Assembly (NCBI GenBank): GCA_030602145.1
Contig: JAUWAH010000141.1
Span: 1 to 6,521, forward strand
DNA length: 6,521 nt
Reading direction: 5' to 3'
Source of the DNA: Desulfobulbus sp.
Lineage (GTDB): Bacteria; Desulfobacterota; Desulfobulbia; Desulfobulbales; Desulfobulbaceae
The notes beneath the pieces are model-generated. The model was not told the DNA's origin. It did not search any database and was given only the letters and a program-made list of their open reading frames with translations. This document shows, one piece after another, positions 1 to 6,521 of this stretch. How positions within the stretch are numbered: the stretch's first letter is position 1; every line of letters starts with the position of its first letter. The position numbers and the translations under genes were made by a program.

Positions 1-73
1 CGATAAGTTGCATGTTAAGTTAAATTTAGGAATCAATCTTGCTATTTCATCTCAAATGCGACTCGTCGGGACG

Positions 74-99
74 GACCCCGCATGGCGGGTCAGACCGCC
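74..99 (+). promoter_or_regulatory. Leader with two mutually exclusive hairpins
   Basis: The first ~60 bases are AT-rich and promoter-like, but I see no convincing -35/-10 pair. They are followed by a GC-rich stretch. CCCGC (77-81) can pair with GCGGG (85-89) around an ATG loop, extended by G74-C91 and A75-T90 if C76 is bulged. Alternatively GGCGG (84-88) can pair with CCGCC (95-99). The two stems share bases 84-91 and cannot coexist. They lie just upstream of the ribosome binding site (AGGAA at 110-114) of the gene starting at 124, so a leader-RNA switch is conceivable. No T-run follows, so neither stem is an intrinsic terminator. I recognise no known riboswitch class; chance pairing in GC-rich DNA is a real alternative. 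Confidence 0.25.
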
Positions 100-123
100 C
101 TTCCCCATCAGGAATAGAGAGAA

Positions 124-666
124 ATGACAAAGCAATCATCCTGCCCGCCACCCAACCAATGTCATGATCCCATCGACATCACCGACACCATAGAGGAGTC
201 GCTGGAACTTTCCATGGCCGACCTTGTCCTCAACCGTGTGTTCATAGAGCGGCATTTTCCGCAGCAAAGCCTGTATGTGCACGGCAACAAGAAAGAACTC
301 CTCCTGATCCTGGGCTACCTGATTTTCAATGCCATTGAGGCCATGGATGGCCTGGCGCTCAAAGTGCTTAAAATCACGATGCTCATCGATCATGAGGCAG
401 CACGAATGGTTGTCCGCTTCCTGACAAGCGACGGTCCCTCAGCCCATTGGGGCCTGAACAAGTCCGACCACCGCATCCCCAACAGGAAGAATGGCTATTG
501 CCAGTGGTTGAAGATCGCGGAGAGCGTCATGGCACGGCATGGCGGGGAGATCGCGGTGCACAGTCGGCCGGGCAAGGGATTGAATGTCGCCCTCGACCTG
601 CCCATCATGCACCCCATCGCTCTGACTGGCTGCAATTCGCTGCTGGGTCCCCGGGAGGGACGATGA
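124..666 (+). CDS. Degenerate histidine-kinase-like ATPase-domain protein
   Basis: This 180-residue protein resembles the C-terminal half of a sensor histidine kinase (HATPase_c, GHKL fold). Residues 16-56 look like the linker and first strands before the ATPase core. Residues 59-76 match the N-box, ending NAIEAMDG, with N69 and E72 where the Mg-ATP-binding residues normally sit. Residues 136-161 match the domain end, with HGGEI, RPGKG and a final DLPI. The ATP-lid region is eroded: the G1 box (normally DxGxG) is only SDGPS at 102-106, and the glycine-rich G2 box is replaced by NGYCQWLKIAE around 123-133. There is no dimerisation/phosphoacceptor (H-box) region, sensor domain or membrane segment, so the product is probably cytoplasmic and not a self-sufficient kinase. 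The start is supported by AGGAA at 110-114. It may be a catalytically dead regulatory domain, an anti-sigma-type or partner-dependent ATPase, or a decaying remnant. The fold is fairly clear; the function is unknown. Confidence 0.7.
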   Translation: MTKQSSCPPPNQCHDPIDITDTIEESLELSMADLVLNRVFIERHFPQQSLYVHGNKKELLLILGYLIFNAIEAMDGLALKVLKITMLIDHEAARMVVRFLTSDGPSAHWGLNKSDHRIPNRKNGYCQWLKIAESVMARHGGEIAVHSRPGKGLNVALDLPIMHPIALTGCNSLLGPREGR

Positions 667-780
667 GTGGTCGCCTGACCAGCAGACGGAGCGAGACTGC
701 AGCGGTTTTCCCTTGGCTGCCAAGCGGTTGCCGACAAGTCACCCCTCGACAATTACACAGAAAATACGGGATTCTCAGTA

Positions 781-810
781 TTGACCCCGGATGAAACCGG
801 CCCCTACACT
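781..810 (+). promoter_or_regulatory. Candidate sigma70-like promoter for the chemoreceptor gene
   Basis: TTGACC at 781-786 matches the -35 consensus at five of six positions. TACACT at 805-810 matches the -10 at four of six, with an 18-base spacer. It would give a transcript with a leader of roughly 135 bases before the ATG at 951. A GCCGACAA at 730-737 resembles the -10 of flagellar sigma28 promoters (one mismatch to GCCGATAA), but no TAAA-type -35 lies at the right distance. This is a by-eye match only. Confidence 0.35.
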
Positions 811-840
811 GAAACAAAGTTGTCAGGGTCATCGGACGGC

Positions 841-858
841 ATCCTCTCTGTTGAGGAT
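841..858 (+). other. Small perfect hairpin in the chemoreceptor leader
   Basis: ATCCTC (841-846) and GAGGAT (853-858) form a 6-bp stem with a 6-base loop. It falls in the predicted untranslated leader of the chemoreceptor gene, about 90 bases before its start codon. No T-run follows. A regulatory or stability role is possible, but a stem this short is also expected by chance. I see nothing else, and no small gene with a credible ribosome binding site, in the 667-950 gap. Confidence 0.2.
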
Positions 859-950
859 CCATAGGCCATCGTCGGCCCCTGGACCATCCCGATGGGCATA
901 CCGCACCCCTGACCTCGCACAAGGCGTTGTAATCGAAACAGGAGCACACC

Positions 951-3023
951 ATGGCATTTCGACTCTTCCGTTCAATGAAATTCACCACCAAGCTGTTCAC
1001 GGCGGTTATTGCCCTCTGCATCGCCTCGATCGTGATCGTTTCCGGCAATGGTATCTGGATGTCGCAACACGGCCTGCTCACCCTGGGCAAGGATGCGGTG
1101 GAGCATATAAGCGAGGCTGTTTTCAATTCCCTTACGTCCTACGACGAAACCATCGGCAGAAAGCTCGACAGCGATCTCAAGGTCTTCGAGAAAGAGGTCA
1201 TGGCCAGGGGAGCATTGAGTCTGGATACCGTCAACGCCCAACAGAAAACCGTTGTCAACCAGGTATCCAGACTGTCTGAGCAGGTTTCCCTGCCTCAATT
1301 CCTGGCCGGTGCGACTTCTCTCGGCGACAGCCACGATATCGTCGACAGCATCACGGCCAGCACGGGCAGCACAGCCACCGTCTTCCAACTGGTGGGCGGC
1401 AAACTCCTGCGGGTCTCGACCACCGTCAAAAACCAGCAGGGCGAACGGGCGGTGGGAACCTATATTCCGGCGGACAGCCCGGTCTCCCAGGCCATCGCCA
1501 GGGGTCAAGTGTACAAGGGCAAGGCCTTTGTGGTCAACGACTGGTACCTGACCGCCTATGCGCCTTTGCGCTCCGCCAAGGGTGACGTCGTCGGCGCCAT
1601 CTATGTCGGCCAACTCATGCTCGCCCCGGAAATCCGGTCCTTCATCGCCAACACCAAACTCAGCAGCGGTTACTTCTTCGCCTATACCGAAAGCGGCGAC
1701 ATGGTCATCCATCCCACCCTCGGCAAGGAAACCAACCTGTACTCCCTGCTGCCGGCGTTCAAGGACCACAAGAAAGGATTCCTCGAGTATGTGGAGAATG
1801 GCGACAAGAAAGTCGCCTATATCCAACCCCTTGAAAAATGGGGACTGATCCTTGCGTACACCATCTCCCATGCCGGCATCGATAACGGCCTGACCGGTGC
1901 CATGATCCGCAAGAACACCCTGGTGGGCCTGGGGATGATCGTTGCCGCCATTCTGATGACCATGCTGCTGGTGCGGACCATCAACCGGCCGCTCAAGGAA
2001 CTGGCCGCCAAGAGCATGAAGGTCGGCGAAGGCGATTACACCGTCACCTTCAATGCCACCACCGATGACGCCATTGGCCAGTTGGCCCGATCGCTGGGCG
2101 TCATGGTGGCCAAGGGCAGGGACATGCTCGAGGATATCAAACTTTCCGCCGGGTCCCTGTCCGCGGCTTCCACCGAACTGGCCTCCATCTCCCAGCAGAT
2201 GGTCGACAACGCCAACACCACCACCGATATTGCCGACACCGCTGCCACCAACGCCCATGAGGTATCCGACAACATGAACTCGATTTCGGCGGCCATGGAA
2301 CAATCGACCACCAATCTGGACATGATCGCCTCGGCTTCCGAGCAGATGGGCGCAACCATCAAGGAAATCGCGGAAAACAGCGCCAGGGCCAGGTTGATCA
2401 CTCAGGAGGCGGTCAGCAAAGCCCGGGATTCGCATACGGTGGTGGAGGAATTGGGCGAGGCGGCAAAGGCGATCGGCGTGGTGACCGAAACCATCACCGA
2501 AATTTCCGAGCAGACCAACCTGCTGGCCCTCAATGCGACCATCGAGGCGGCACGGGCCGGCGAGGCCGGCAAGGGATTTGCCGTGGTCGCCAACGAGATC
2601 AAGGAATTGGCCAAGGAGACCGCCACTGCCACCGGCAAGATCAAGCAGGCCATCGATCGCATTCAGCAGAAGACCGGCACCACCGTACAGGACATCGCCG
2701 CGATCACCACGGTCATCCAGGAGGTCAACGAGGTGGTCAACGGCATCGTCACCGCCGTCGAGGAGCAATCCATCACCACCTCCGAAATCGTCAACAACGT
2801 CCACCAGGCTTCCCAGGGAATCACCGAGATCAACGAGAACATCGCCAACAGCAACCATAAAACCACCCAGATGTCCGGTGGTGTGGCCCAGGTGAAAGAG
2901 CAGTCGCTTGAGGTCAAGAACAACAGCCAGTACGTCTTCGCCTCGGCAGAGGAACTCTCCCAGCTCTCCGAAAAGCTCAACGCCCTGGTTTCGCGTTTCC
3001 GCATCGGTGACGGCCAGGCGTGA
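951..3023 (+). CDS. Methyl-accepting chemotaxis protein with double Cache sensor
   Basis: This is a 690-residue transmembrane chemoreceptor that would sense a periplasmic ligand and control the CheA kinase through CheW. TM1 is at about residues 15-37. The periplasmic region (about 38-320) resembles the Cache_3-Cache_2 type: a membrane-distal part holds [20 protein letters not shown] (141-160) and [10 protein letters not shown] (169-178), and a second Cache-like unit spans about 239-305 ([11 protein letters not shown], then WGLILAYTI). TM2 is at about 323-342 and HAMP at about 342-394, with the conserved NRPL at 345-348. The signalling domain covers about 400-665. Its hairpin tip, around 519-548, contains the near-invariant [20 protein letters not shown]. 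There is no C-terminal CheR/CheB-tethering pentapeptide; the protein ends in RIGDGQA. The ligand cannot be read from sequence; small organic acids are known ligands for some relatives. The start is supported by AGGAG at 940-944, six bases before the ATG. No other chemotaxis genes are in view, so it is probably a stand-alone receptor gene. The helical-bundle length class is perhaps 40H, but I am unsure. Confidence 0.96.
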   Translation: MAFRLFRSMKFTTKLFTAVIALCIASIVIVSGNGIWMSQHGLLTLGKDAVEHISEAVFNSLTSYDETIGRKLDSDLKVFEKEVMARGALSLDTVNAQQKTVVNQVSRLSEQVSLPQFLAGATSLGDSHDIVDSITASTGSTATVFQLVGGKLLRVSTTVKNQQGERAVGTYIPADSPVSQAIARGQVYKGKAFVVNDWYLTAYAPLRSAKGDVVGAIYVGQLMLAPEIRSFIANTKLSSGYFFAYTESGDMVIHPTLGKETNLYSLLPAFKDHKKGFLEYVENGDKKVAYIQPLEKWGLILAYTISHAGIDNGLTGAMIRKNTLVGLGMIVAAILMTMLLVRTINRPLKELAAKSMKVGEGDYTVTFNATTDDAIGQLARSLGVMVAKGRDMLEDIKLSAGSLSAASTELASISQQMVDNANTTTDIADTAATNAHEVSDNMNSISAAMEQSTTNLDMIASASEQMGATIKEIAENSARARLITQEAVSKARDSHTVVEELGEAAKAIGVVTETITEISEQTNLLALNATIEAARAGEAGKGFAVVANEIKELAKETATATGKIKQAIDRIQQKTGTTVQDIAAITTVIQEVNEVVNGIVTAVEEQSITTSEIVNNVHQASQGITEINENIANSNHKTTQMSGGVAQVKEQSLEVKNNSQYVFASAEELSQLSEKLNALVSRFRIGDGQA

Positions 3024-3041
3024 GGACGGAGCGTTGAAACG

Positions 3042-3068
3042 GTCCCCGGCCGGCGAGGGGCCGGGGAC
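3042..3068 (+). terminator. Strong GC-rich hairpin after the chemoreceptor stop
   Basis: Bases 3042-3051 pair perfectly with 3059-3068 (10 bp, mostly G-C) around a 7-base loop, starting 18 bases after the TGA at 3021-3023. The position fits a transcription terminator or an mRNA 3'-end stabiliser for the chemoreceptor gene. No T-run follows (the next bases are ATCCGGGC), so it is not a canonical intrinsic terminator. It may work as a U-less terminator, a pause site or a block to exonucleases. Confidence 0.5.
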
Positions 3069-3146
3069 ATCCGGGCTAAAAGCGCTTGCACGGCCGGGGA
3101 TTATGGACTACAGAGAAGGGGCGGGCGCGGAAAGCATCATCATATT

Positions 3147-3170
3147 GACGTGTTGTGCAAACGACGTGTT
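3147..3170 (+). repeat. Direct repeat GACGTGTT upstream of pncB
   Basis: GACGTGTT occurs at 3147-3154 and again at 3163-3170, exactly 16 bases apart start to start. It lies 50-73 bases before the nicotinate phosphoribosyltransferase start. The first copy overlaps a -35-like TTGACG (3145-3150), although no good -10 follows. NAD-salvage genes are often controlled by dedicated repressors (NiaR, NrtR and others), so an operator is conceivable. I do not recognise the site as matching any of those, and the repeat may be chance. The rest of the 3024-3219 gap shows only the hairpin at 3042-3068. Confidence 0.25.
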
Positions 3171-3219
3171 TCCCCCCGCCGTCCGTCCCCGGTCGCAACT
3201 CGTCCTTGGGAGCCCTGCC

Positions 3220-4653
3220 ATGCGCCTCTCGCCCCTGCTCACCGATCTCTACGAACTGACCATGCTGGCCGGCTACCTGGAAGAAGGGATGGCCGACAAA
3301 CCGGCGGTGTTCGACCTCTACTTCCGCACCAACCCCTTTGCCGGCGGCTATGCCGTGTTCGCCGGGCTGGAGCCGGCCCTCGACTGCCTGGAACAGCTCC
3401 GCTTCACCGACAAAGAGATCGGCTATCTGGCCGGCCTGGGCTTGTTTAAGCCCCGGTTTCTCGACTTTCTGCGCGCCTTTCGCTTCCGGGGCACCGTCGA
3501 GGCGCCGCCCGAGGGCACGGTGGTCTTCGCCAACGACCCCCTGCTCACCGTTTCCGGTGCCCTGGCCGAAGTCCAACTGGTGGAAACCCTGCTCCTCAAC
3601 CTGATCAACTTCCAGACCCTGGTGGCCACCAAGGCGGCCCGGGTCTGTTCGGCCGCCGGTGACGCCGAGGTGATCGAGTTCGGCCTGCGCCGGGCCCAGG
3701 GACCGGACGGAGGACTCTCCGCCTCGCGGGCCGCCTGCGTCGGCGGGGCCAGGGGCACCAGCAACGTGCTGGCGGGCATGACCTTCGGCCTGCCGGTGCG
3801 CGGCACCCATGCCCACAGCTGGGTGCAGTCCTTCCCCGACGAACTGACCGCCTTCCGCGCCTATGCCGAGGTTTTCCCCGACAGCAGCGTGCTTCTGGTC
3901 GACACCTACGACACCCTGAAGAGCGGCGTGCCCAACGCTATCATCGTGGCCGGGGAGCTGAACCAGCGCGGCCATCGGCTGCGCGGCATCCGGCTCGATT
4001 CCGGCGACCTGGCCTATCTCTCCCGCGAGGCCCGGCGGATGCTCGACGAGGCCGGTTTTGCCGACGTGCGCATCCTCGCCTCCAACGAACTCGACGAACT
4101 GGTGATCGACTCGGTCCGCGACGAGGGCGGCCGGGTGGACATCTACGGCGTCGGCACCAAGCTGGCCACCGCGGCCGGCACCGGCGGCGTCGCCCTGGGC
4201 GGCGTCTACAAGCTGGTGGCCATCGACGGCAGGCCGAAGATGAAGATTACCAGTGATCTGGCCAAGGCCACCCTGCCGGGACGCAAGCGGGTGCTGCGCG
4301 CCGTCAAGCCGGACGGCGGCTATGTACAGGATGTGGTCTGCCTGGTGGACGATGCGGTGGCCGCCGGAGCCACGGTCTACGACCCGGTCAATCCACTCCA
4401 GCACACCACCTTGCCCGATGATGTCCGCCTGGTCGATCTGCGGCGAATGGTGATGGCCGAAGGCCGCCGAACCCTGGAACCCGAGCCGCTGGCGCGGATG
4501 GCGGAGCGGTGCCGGGAAGATCTGGAGCGGCTGCCCCAGGGCTGCCGGCGGTTCGTCAATCCGCACCGCTACAAGGTGTCGATCTCCGCCCACCTCAACG
4601 ATCTGCGCTCGGCCCTGATCCAGGAGACCAGAGCGAGGAGGCAACCATCATGA
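3220..4653 (+). CDS. pncB: Nicotinate phosphoribosyltransferase
   Basis: This enzyme joins nicotinate to PRPP, usually driven by ATP, to give nicotinate mononucleotide, the entry step of the Preiss-Handler NAD salvage pathway in the cytoplasm. The 477-residue product has the family hallmarks: [10 protein letters not shown] at 6-15, substrate-binding [13 protein letters not shown] at 153-165, GTHAHSW at 195-201 (His199 aligns with the histidine phosphorylated in the Escherichia coli enzyme), phosphate-binding IRLDSGDL at 257-264, ASNELDE at 287-293 and GVGTKL at 310-315. The C-terminal part holds the VNPHRYKVS motif (446-454). The length suits the longer bacterial branch of the family. The reading frame stays open upstream to about 2908, overlapping the chemoreceptor end, and an ATG lies at 3103. 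I chose 3220 because GGGAG at 3208-3212 is seven bases upstream and the family N-terminus begins there. It overlaps the downstream nicotinamidase gene by four bases (ATGA), so the two are co-translated. Confidence 0.96.
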   Translation: MRLSPLLTDLYELTMLAGYLEEGMADKPAVFDLYFRTNPFAGGYAVFAGLEPALDCLEQLRFTDKEIGYLAGLGLFKPRFLDFLRAFRFRGTVEAPPEGTVVFANDPLLTVSGALAEVQLVETLLLNLINFQTLVATKAARVCSAAGDAEVIEFGLRRAQGPDGGLSASRAACVGGARGTSNVLAGMTFGLPVRGTHAHSWVQSFPDELTAFRAYAEVFPDSSVLLVDTYDTLKSGVPNAIIVAGELNQRGHRLRGIRLDSGDLAYLSREARRMLDEAGFADVRILASNELDELVIDSVRDEGGRVDIYGVGTKLATAAGTGGVALGGVYKLVAIDGRPKMKITSDLAKATLPGRKRVLRAVKPDGGYVQDVVCLVDDAVAAGATVYDPVNPLQHTTLPDDVRLVDLRRMVMAEGRRTLEPEPLARMAERCREDLERLPQGCRRFVNPHRYKVSISAHLNDLRSALIQETRARRQPS

Positions 4654-5237
4654 CCGACAAGCCGGCCCTGCTCGTGGTGGATGTGCAAAACGATTTTTGT
4701 CCCGGCGGCGCCCTGGCCGTCACCGATGGCGACCGGGTGGTGGCACCGCTCAACCGGGCGGCGGCCATCTTCGCCGCAGCTCACCTGCCCGTCCTGGCCA
4801 GCCGCGACTGGCATCCGGCCCGATCCGCGCATTTCCAGCCCTTCGGCGGCCCCTGGCCGGCGCACTGCGTGCAGGATACACCGGGCGCCGAACTCCATCC
4901 GCGCCTCCACCTGCCCGACACCGGAATCCTCCTCTCCAAGGGGATGGACGAAACACGGGACGGATACTCCGCCTTCGACGGCATGACTGAAGCAGGCAGC
5001 CCGCTGGCCGAGGTGCTCGGGGAACACACCGTCAACCATCTCTATGTGGGCGGCCTGGCCACCGACTATTGCGTGCGAGCCACGGTCCTCGACGCCCTGG
5101 AGCGCGGCTTCGCCGTCACCCTGCTCGTCGATGCCGTTGCCGGGGTCGATGTCCAGCCGGGCGACAGCAAACGCGCCCTGGCCGAGATGGCATCGGCGGG
5201 CGCCCGGATGCTGAAGGTGGCGGAAATCAAGTTGTAA
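4650..5237 (+). CDS. pncA: Nicotinamidase (isochorismatase-like hydrolase)
   Basis: This enzyme hydrolyses nicotinamide to nicotinate and ammonia, feeding the phosphoribosyltransferase encoded just before it. The 195-residue cytoplasmic protein has the complete catalytic triad: Asp11 in VVDVQNDF, Lys97 in LLSKGMD and nucleophile Cys141 in GLATDYCV. The metal-binding set is also present: Asp53 and His55 in SRDWHP, and His72 in WPAHC. The residue before Thr138 corresponds to the non-proline cis-peptide that forms the oxyanion hole in this family. The length is typical of bacterial nicotinamidases. The start ATG overlaps the pncB stop (ATGA), and a strong GAGGAGG at 4635-4641 lies eight bases upstream inside the pncB coding region. 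The frame is open further upstream to about 4509, but that part only shadows pncB. Isochorismatase-like proteins include other amidases; the intact triad, metal site and pncB neighbour make nicotinamidase the clear choice. Confidence 0.95.
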   Translation: MTDKPALLVVDVQNDFCPGGALAVTDGDRVVAPLNRAAAIFAAAHLPVLASRDWHPARSAHFQPFGGPWPAHCVQDTPGAELHPRLHLPDTGILLSKGMDETRDGYSAFDGMTEAGSPLAEVLGEHTVNHLYVGGLATDYCVRATVLDALERGFAVTLLVDAVAGVDVQPGDSKRALAEMASAGARMLKVAEIKL

Positions 5238-5257
5238 CCGGCAATCGTCGGGACCCG

Positions 5258-5273
5258 TCGGAACTTCGGAACT
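5258..5273 (+). repeat. Tandem duplication of an 8-mer
   Basis: Two perfect adjacent copies of TCGGAACT (5258-5265 and 5266-5273) lie 20 bases after the nicotinamidase stop codon. The tandem copy can be explained by slippage during replication. I see no gene or recognised regulatory site in it. Confidence 0.4.
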
Positions 5274-5278
5274 ACTTG

Positions 5279-5319
5279 GCGCGGCGTCCTGGCCGTGGCC
5301 ATGGCGCTCTTCTTTTTTT
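5279..5319 (+). terminator. Possible intrinsic terminator of the pncBA unit
   Basis: An imperfect hairpin can form from GCGC (5279-5282) pairing with GCGC (5304-5307), plus an inner TGGC (5290-5293) with GCCA (5298-5301), separated by an asymmetric internal loop. It is followed by TCTTC and a run of seven T at 5313-5319, the only such T-run in this GC-rich part of the window. The location, just after pncA and before the permease, suits a terminator. The stem is weak and the T-run starts several bases after it, so the call is tentative. Confidence 0.35.
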
Positions 5320-5337
5320 CACCCGCGTACACTTCCC

Positions 5338-6521
5338 ATGATCCATGCCGACATGCTCATTGCCCTGGCCACCCTGGCCGGCGCGGCCCTTCTTCTGATC
5401 AGCAACCGCATCCGGGGCGATCTGGTCGCCCTGCTGGTGGTGCTGACCATGCTGCTGTCCGGTGTGCTCGATGTCGGCGAATCGCTCTCCGGTTTTTCCA
5501 ACCCGGTGGTGATCATCATCGCCTGCATGTTTATCGTCAGCGAGGCGGTGGTCCACACCGGCATTGCCCAGCGGCTGGGCGAGGCGGTGCTCGACCGGGG
5601 CGGCAGCAGCGAAATCCGGCTGCTGATCCTGTTGATGGCCGCCTCGGGTTTACTCGGCTCGCTGATGAGTTCCACCGCCACCGCCGCCATCTTCATCCCC
5701 ATTGCCATGGCGGTGGCCCAAAAGGCCAACATCAACCACAAGCGGCTGCTCATCCCCCTGGCCAGCGGCTCGCTGATCAGCGGCATGATGACCCTGGTGG
5801 CCACCACGCCCAACATCGTGGTCAACAATGCCCTGCGCGAACGGGGGCTGGCGCAGTTGTCCTTTTTCAGCTTCACTCCCTTCGGCCTGGTGATCCTGGC
5901 CCTGGCCATCGGCTTCATGGTGCTCTGGGGCCGCCACCTGCTCTCCCGGCAGCGGACCATGATCAAAAGAGGGCCCGAAGAACCCTCCATCGAGGACCTG
6001 ATCCACCGCTACGGCCTGGACCAGCGTGTGTCGCTGTTGCACATCACCGCCAAATCGGACCTGGTCGACCGTTCCGTGGCCCGGATGCAGTTGGGTGCCC
6101 GCTACCACATCAACCTCATCGCCCTGCACACCATCACCGACAGCGGCCGGGCAACCGTGCCTGCCCGACCGGAGAGCGTGTTCCACTCCGACGACCTGCT
6201 GGTGGTCCTGGGGGCGCCGGCGCAAATCGCCGAGTTTGCCGCCGCCTTCCATCTCGAAACCATGGACCGGCCCACTGATCCGGCCCTGCGCCGGGAATTC
6301 TTTCAGGTGATCGGCGTGGGCGAGGTGATGCTTACCCCGGATTCCAGCCTGATCGGCAAATCCGTCCGGGAGATCGGCTTCCACACCCAATTCCAGTGCC
6401 TGGTGCTGGCCATCCGCCGCAAGGGCGCCACCCTGACCAGCGAGTTCGTCGATCTGCCACTCAAGTTCGGTGACGTGCTCCTCACCTGCGGCGCCTGGGA
6501 AAACATCCTCCGGCTGCGGAG
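5338..6521 (+). CDS. SLC13-family permease with TrkA_C domains (3' end cut by window)
   Basis: This open frame has no stop before the window end; 394 codons are visible and the C-terminal part is missing. It encodes an inner-membrane ion transporter of the SLC13/DASS-like group. Hydrophobic segments lie at about residues 5-23, 28-45, 53-73, 94-128, 137-163 and 181-199. Conserved-looking elements include GFSNPVV (52-58), SSTATAAIFIP (111-121) and ATTPNIVVN (155-163), resembling the paired Ser-Asn-Thr-type substrate and cation sites. A soluble insert then carries two TrkA_C (RCK_C) domains, at about 230-306 and about 327-394 (the second still unfinished); such domains often bind nucleotides or other small regulators. 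The layout (N-terminal membrane half, two TrkA_C domains, second membrane half) is usual for ~600-residue family members, so about 200 residues are probably missing. Substrate is unknown: sulfate, dicarboxylates or another anion. The start is chosen from the family-like N-terminus; no clear ribosome binding site precedes it or the in-frame ATG at 5353. Confidence 0.88.
   Translation, partial: MIHADMLIALATLAGAALLLISNRIRGDLVALLVVLTMLLSGVLDVGESLSGFSNPVVIIIACMFIVSEAVVHTGIAQRLGEAVLDRGGSSEIRLLILLMAASGLLGSLMSSTATAAIFIPIAMAVAQKANINHKRLLIPLASGSLISGMMTLVATTPNIVVNNALRERGLAQLSFFSFTPFGLVILALAIGFMVLWGRHLLSRQRTMIKRGPEEPSIEDLIHRYGLDQRVSLLHITAKSDLVDRSVARMQLGARYHINLIALHTITDSGRATVPARPESVFHSDDLLVVLGAPAQIAEFAAAFHLETMDRPTDPALRREFFQVIGVGEVMLTPDSSLIGKSVREIGFHTQFQCLVLAIRRKGATLTSEFVDLPLKFGDVLLTCGAWENILRLR

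Noticed and set aside
1..6. CGATAA at the window edge, resembling part of a sigma28 -10 element
   Set aside because: The upstream part and any -35 lie outside the window, so it cannot be assessed.
714..732. Possible sigma54 promoter (TGGC followed by TTGC)
   Set aside because: The spacing between the GG and GC elements is 13 bases instead of the required 10.
605..1126. Minus-strand open frame spanning the 667-950 gap
   Set aside because: It overlaps two real genes and is Cys/Arg/Pro-rich, with no domain or ribosome binding site; non-coding.
972..2858. Long open frame (628 codons) on the minus strand opposite the chemoreceptor gene
   Set aside because: Its sequence is dominated by Gly, Asp, Val and Leu, with no recognisable domain, as expected from the antisense of a GC-rich gene. 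The plus-strand protein is unmistakable.
2908..3219. N-terminal extension of the pncB frame, including an ATG at 3103
   Set aside because: The extension overlaps the chemoreceptor end in another frame, has no homologous character and no ribosome binding site as good as the one before 3220. The family N-terminus starts at 3220.
3076..4644. Long open frame (522 codons) on the minus strand opposite pncB
   Set aside because: It has a low-complexity His/Gly/Gln-rich composition and no family resemblance; it mirrors the codon bias of pncB.
5295..6278. Plus-strand open frame (327 codons) overlapping the permease
   Set aside because: Its translation is rich in Pro, Gly, Arg and His with no membrane segments; the frame starting at 5338 gives a clear SLC13 permease.

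Overview
The window carries five protein genes, all on the plus strand. It looks like ordinary chromosomal DNA from a GC-rich, Gram-negative, motile bacterium. The Cache-type chemoreceptor, the Preiss-Handler salvage pair and the SLC13/TrkA_C transporter would suit a deltaproteobacterium (Desulfobacterota, for example a Desulfobulbus-like sulfate reducer). That placement is an impression from protein style, not a database result, and I hold it weakly.

Layout: positions 1-123 are an AT-rich leader followed by a GC-rich stretch that can form two mutually exclusive hairpins. Positions 124-666 encode a small protein resembling an isolated, degenerate histidine-kinase ATPase domain. A 284-base gap (667-950) has a plausible sigma70-like promoter and a small hairpin. 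It precedes a 690-residue methyl-accepting chemotaxis protein (951-3023) with a double Cache sensor, HAMP and signalling domains. A perfect 10-bp GC-rich hairpin (3042-3068) lies just after its stop codon. After a 196-base gap comes a tightly coupled NAD-salvage pair: nicotinate phosphoribosyltransferase (3220-4653) and nicotinamidase (4650-5237), sharing an ATGA stop/start. A 100-base gap with a tandem 8-mer and a weak hairpin plus T-run, possibly a terminator, separates these from an SLC13-family permease with TrkA_C domains (5338 onward), which runs off the window end.

How the genes work together: nicotinamidase converts nicotinamide to nicotinate, and the phosphoribosyltransferase converts nicotinate to nicotinate mononucleotide, so the pair recycles nicotinamide towards NAD. 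The chemoreceptor and the kinase-like protein are both signal-transduction proteins, but nothing shows that they act together. GC content visibly rises from the first two genes to the last three, with the change near the hairpin at 3042-3068, so the window probably joins two unrelated transcription units. I found no mobile element, CRISPR array, rRNA, tRNA or clear defence or biosynthetic system. The most unusual item is the degenerate kinase-like protein.
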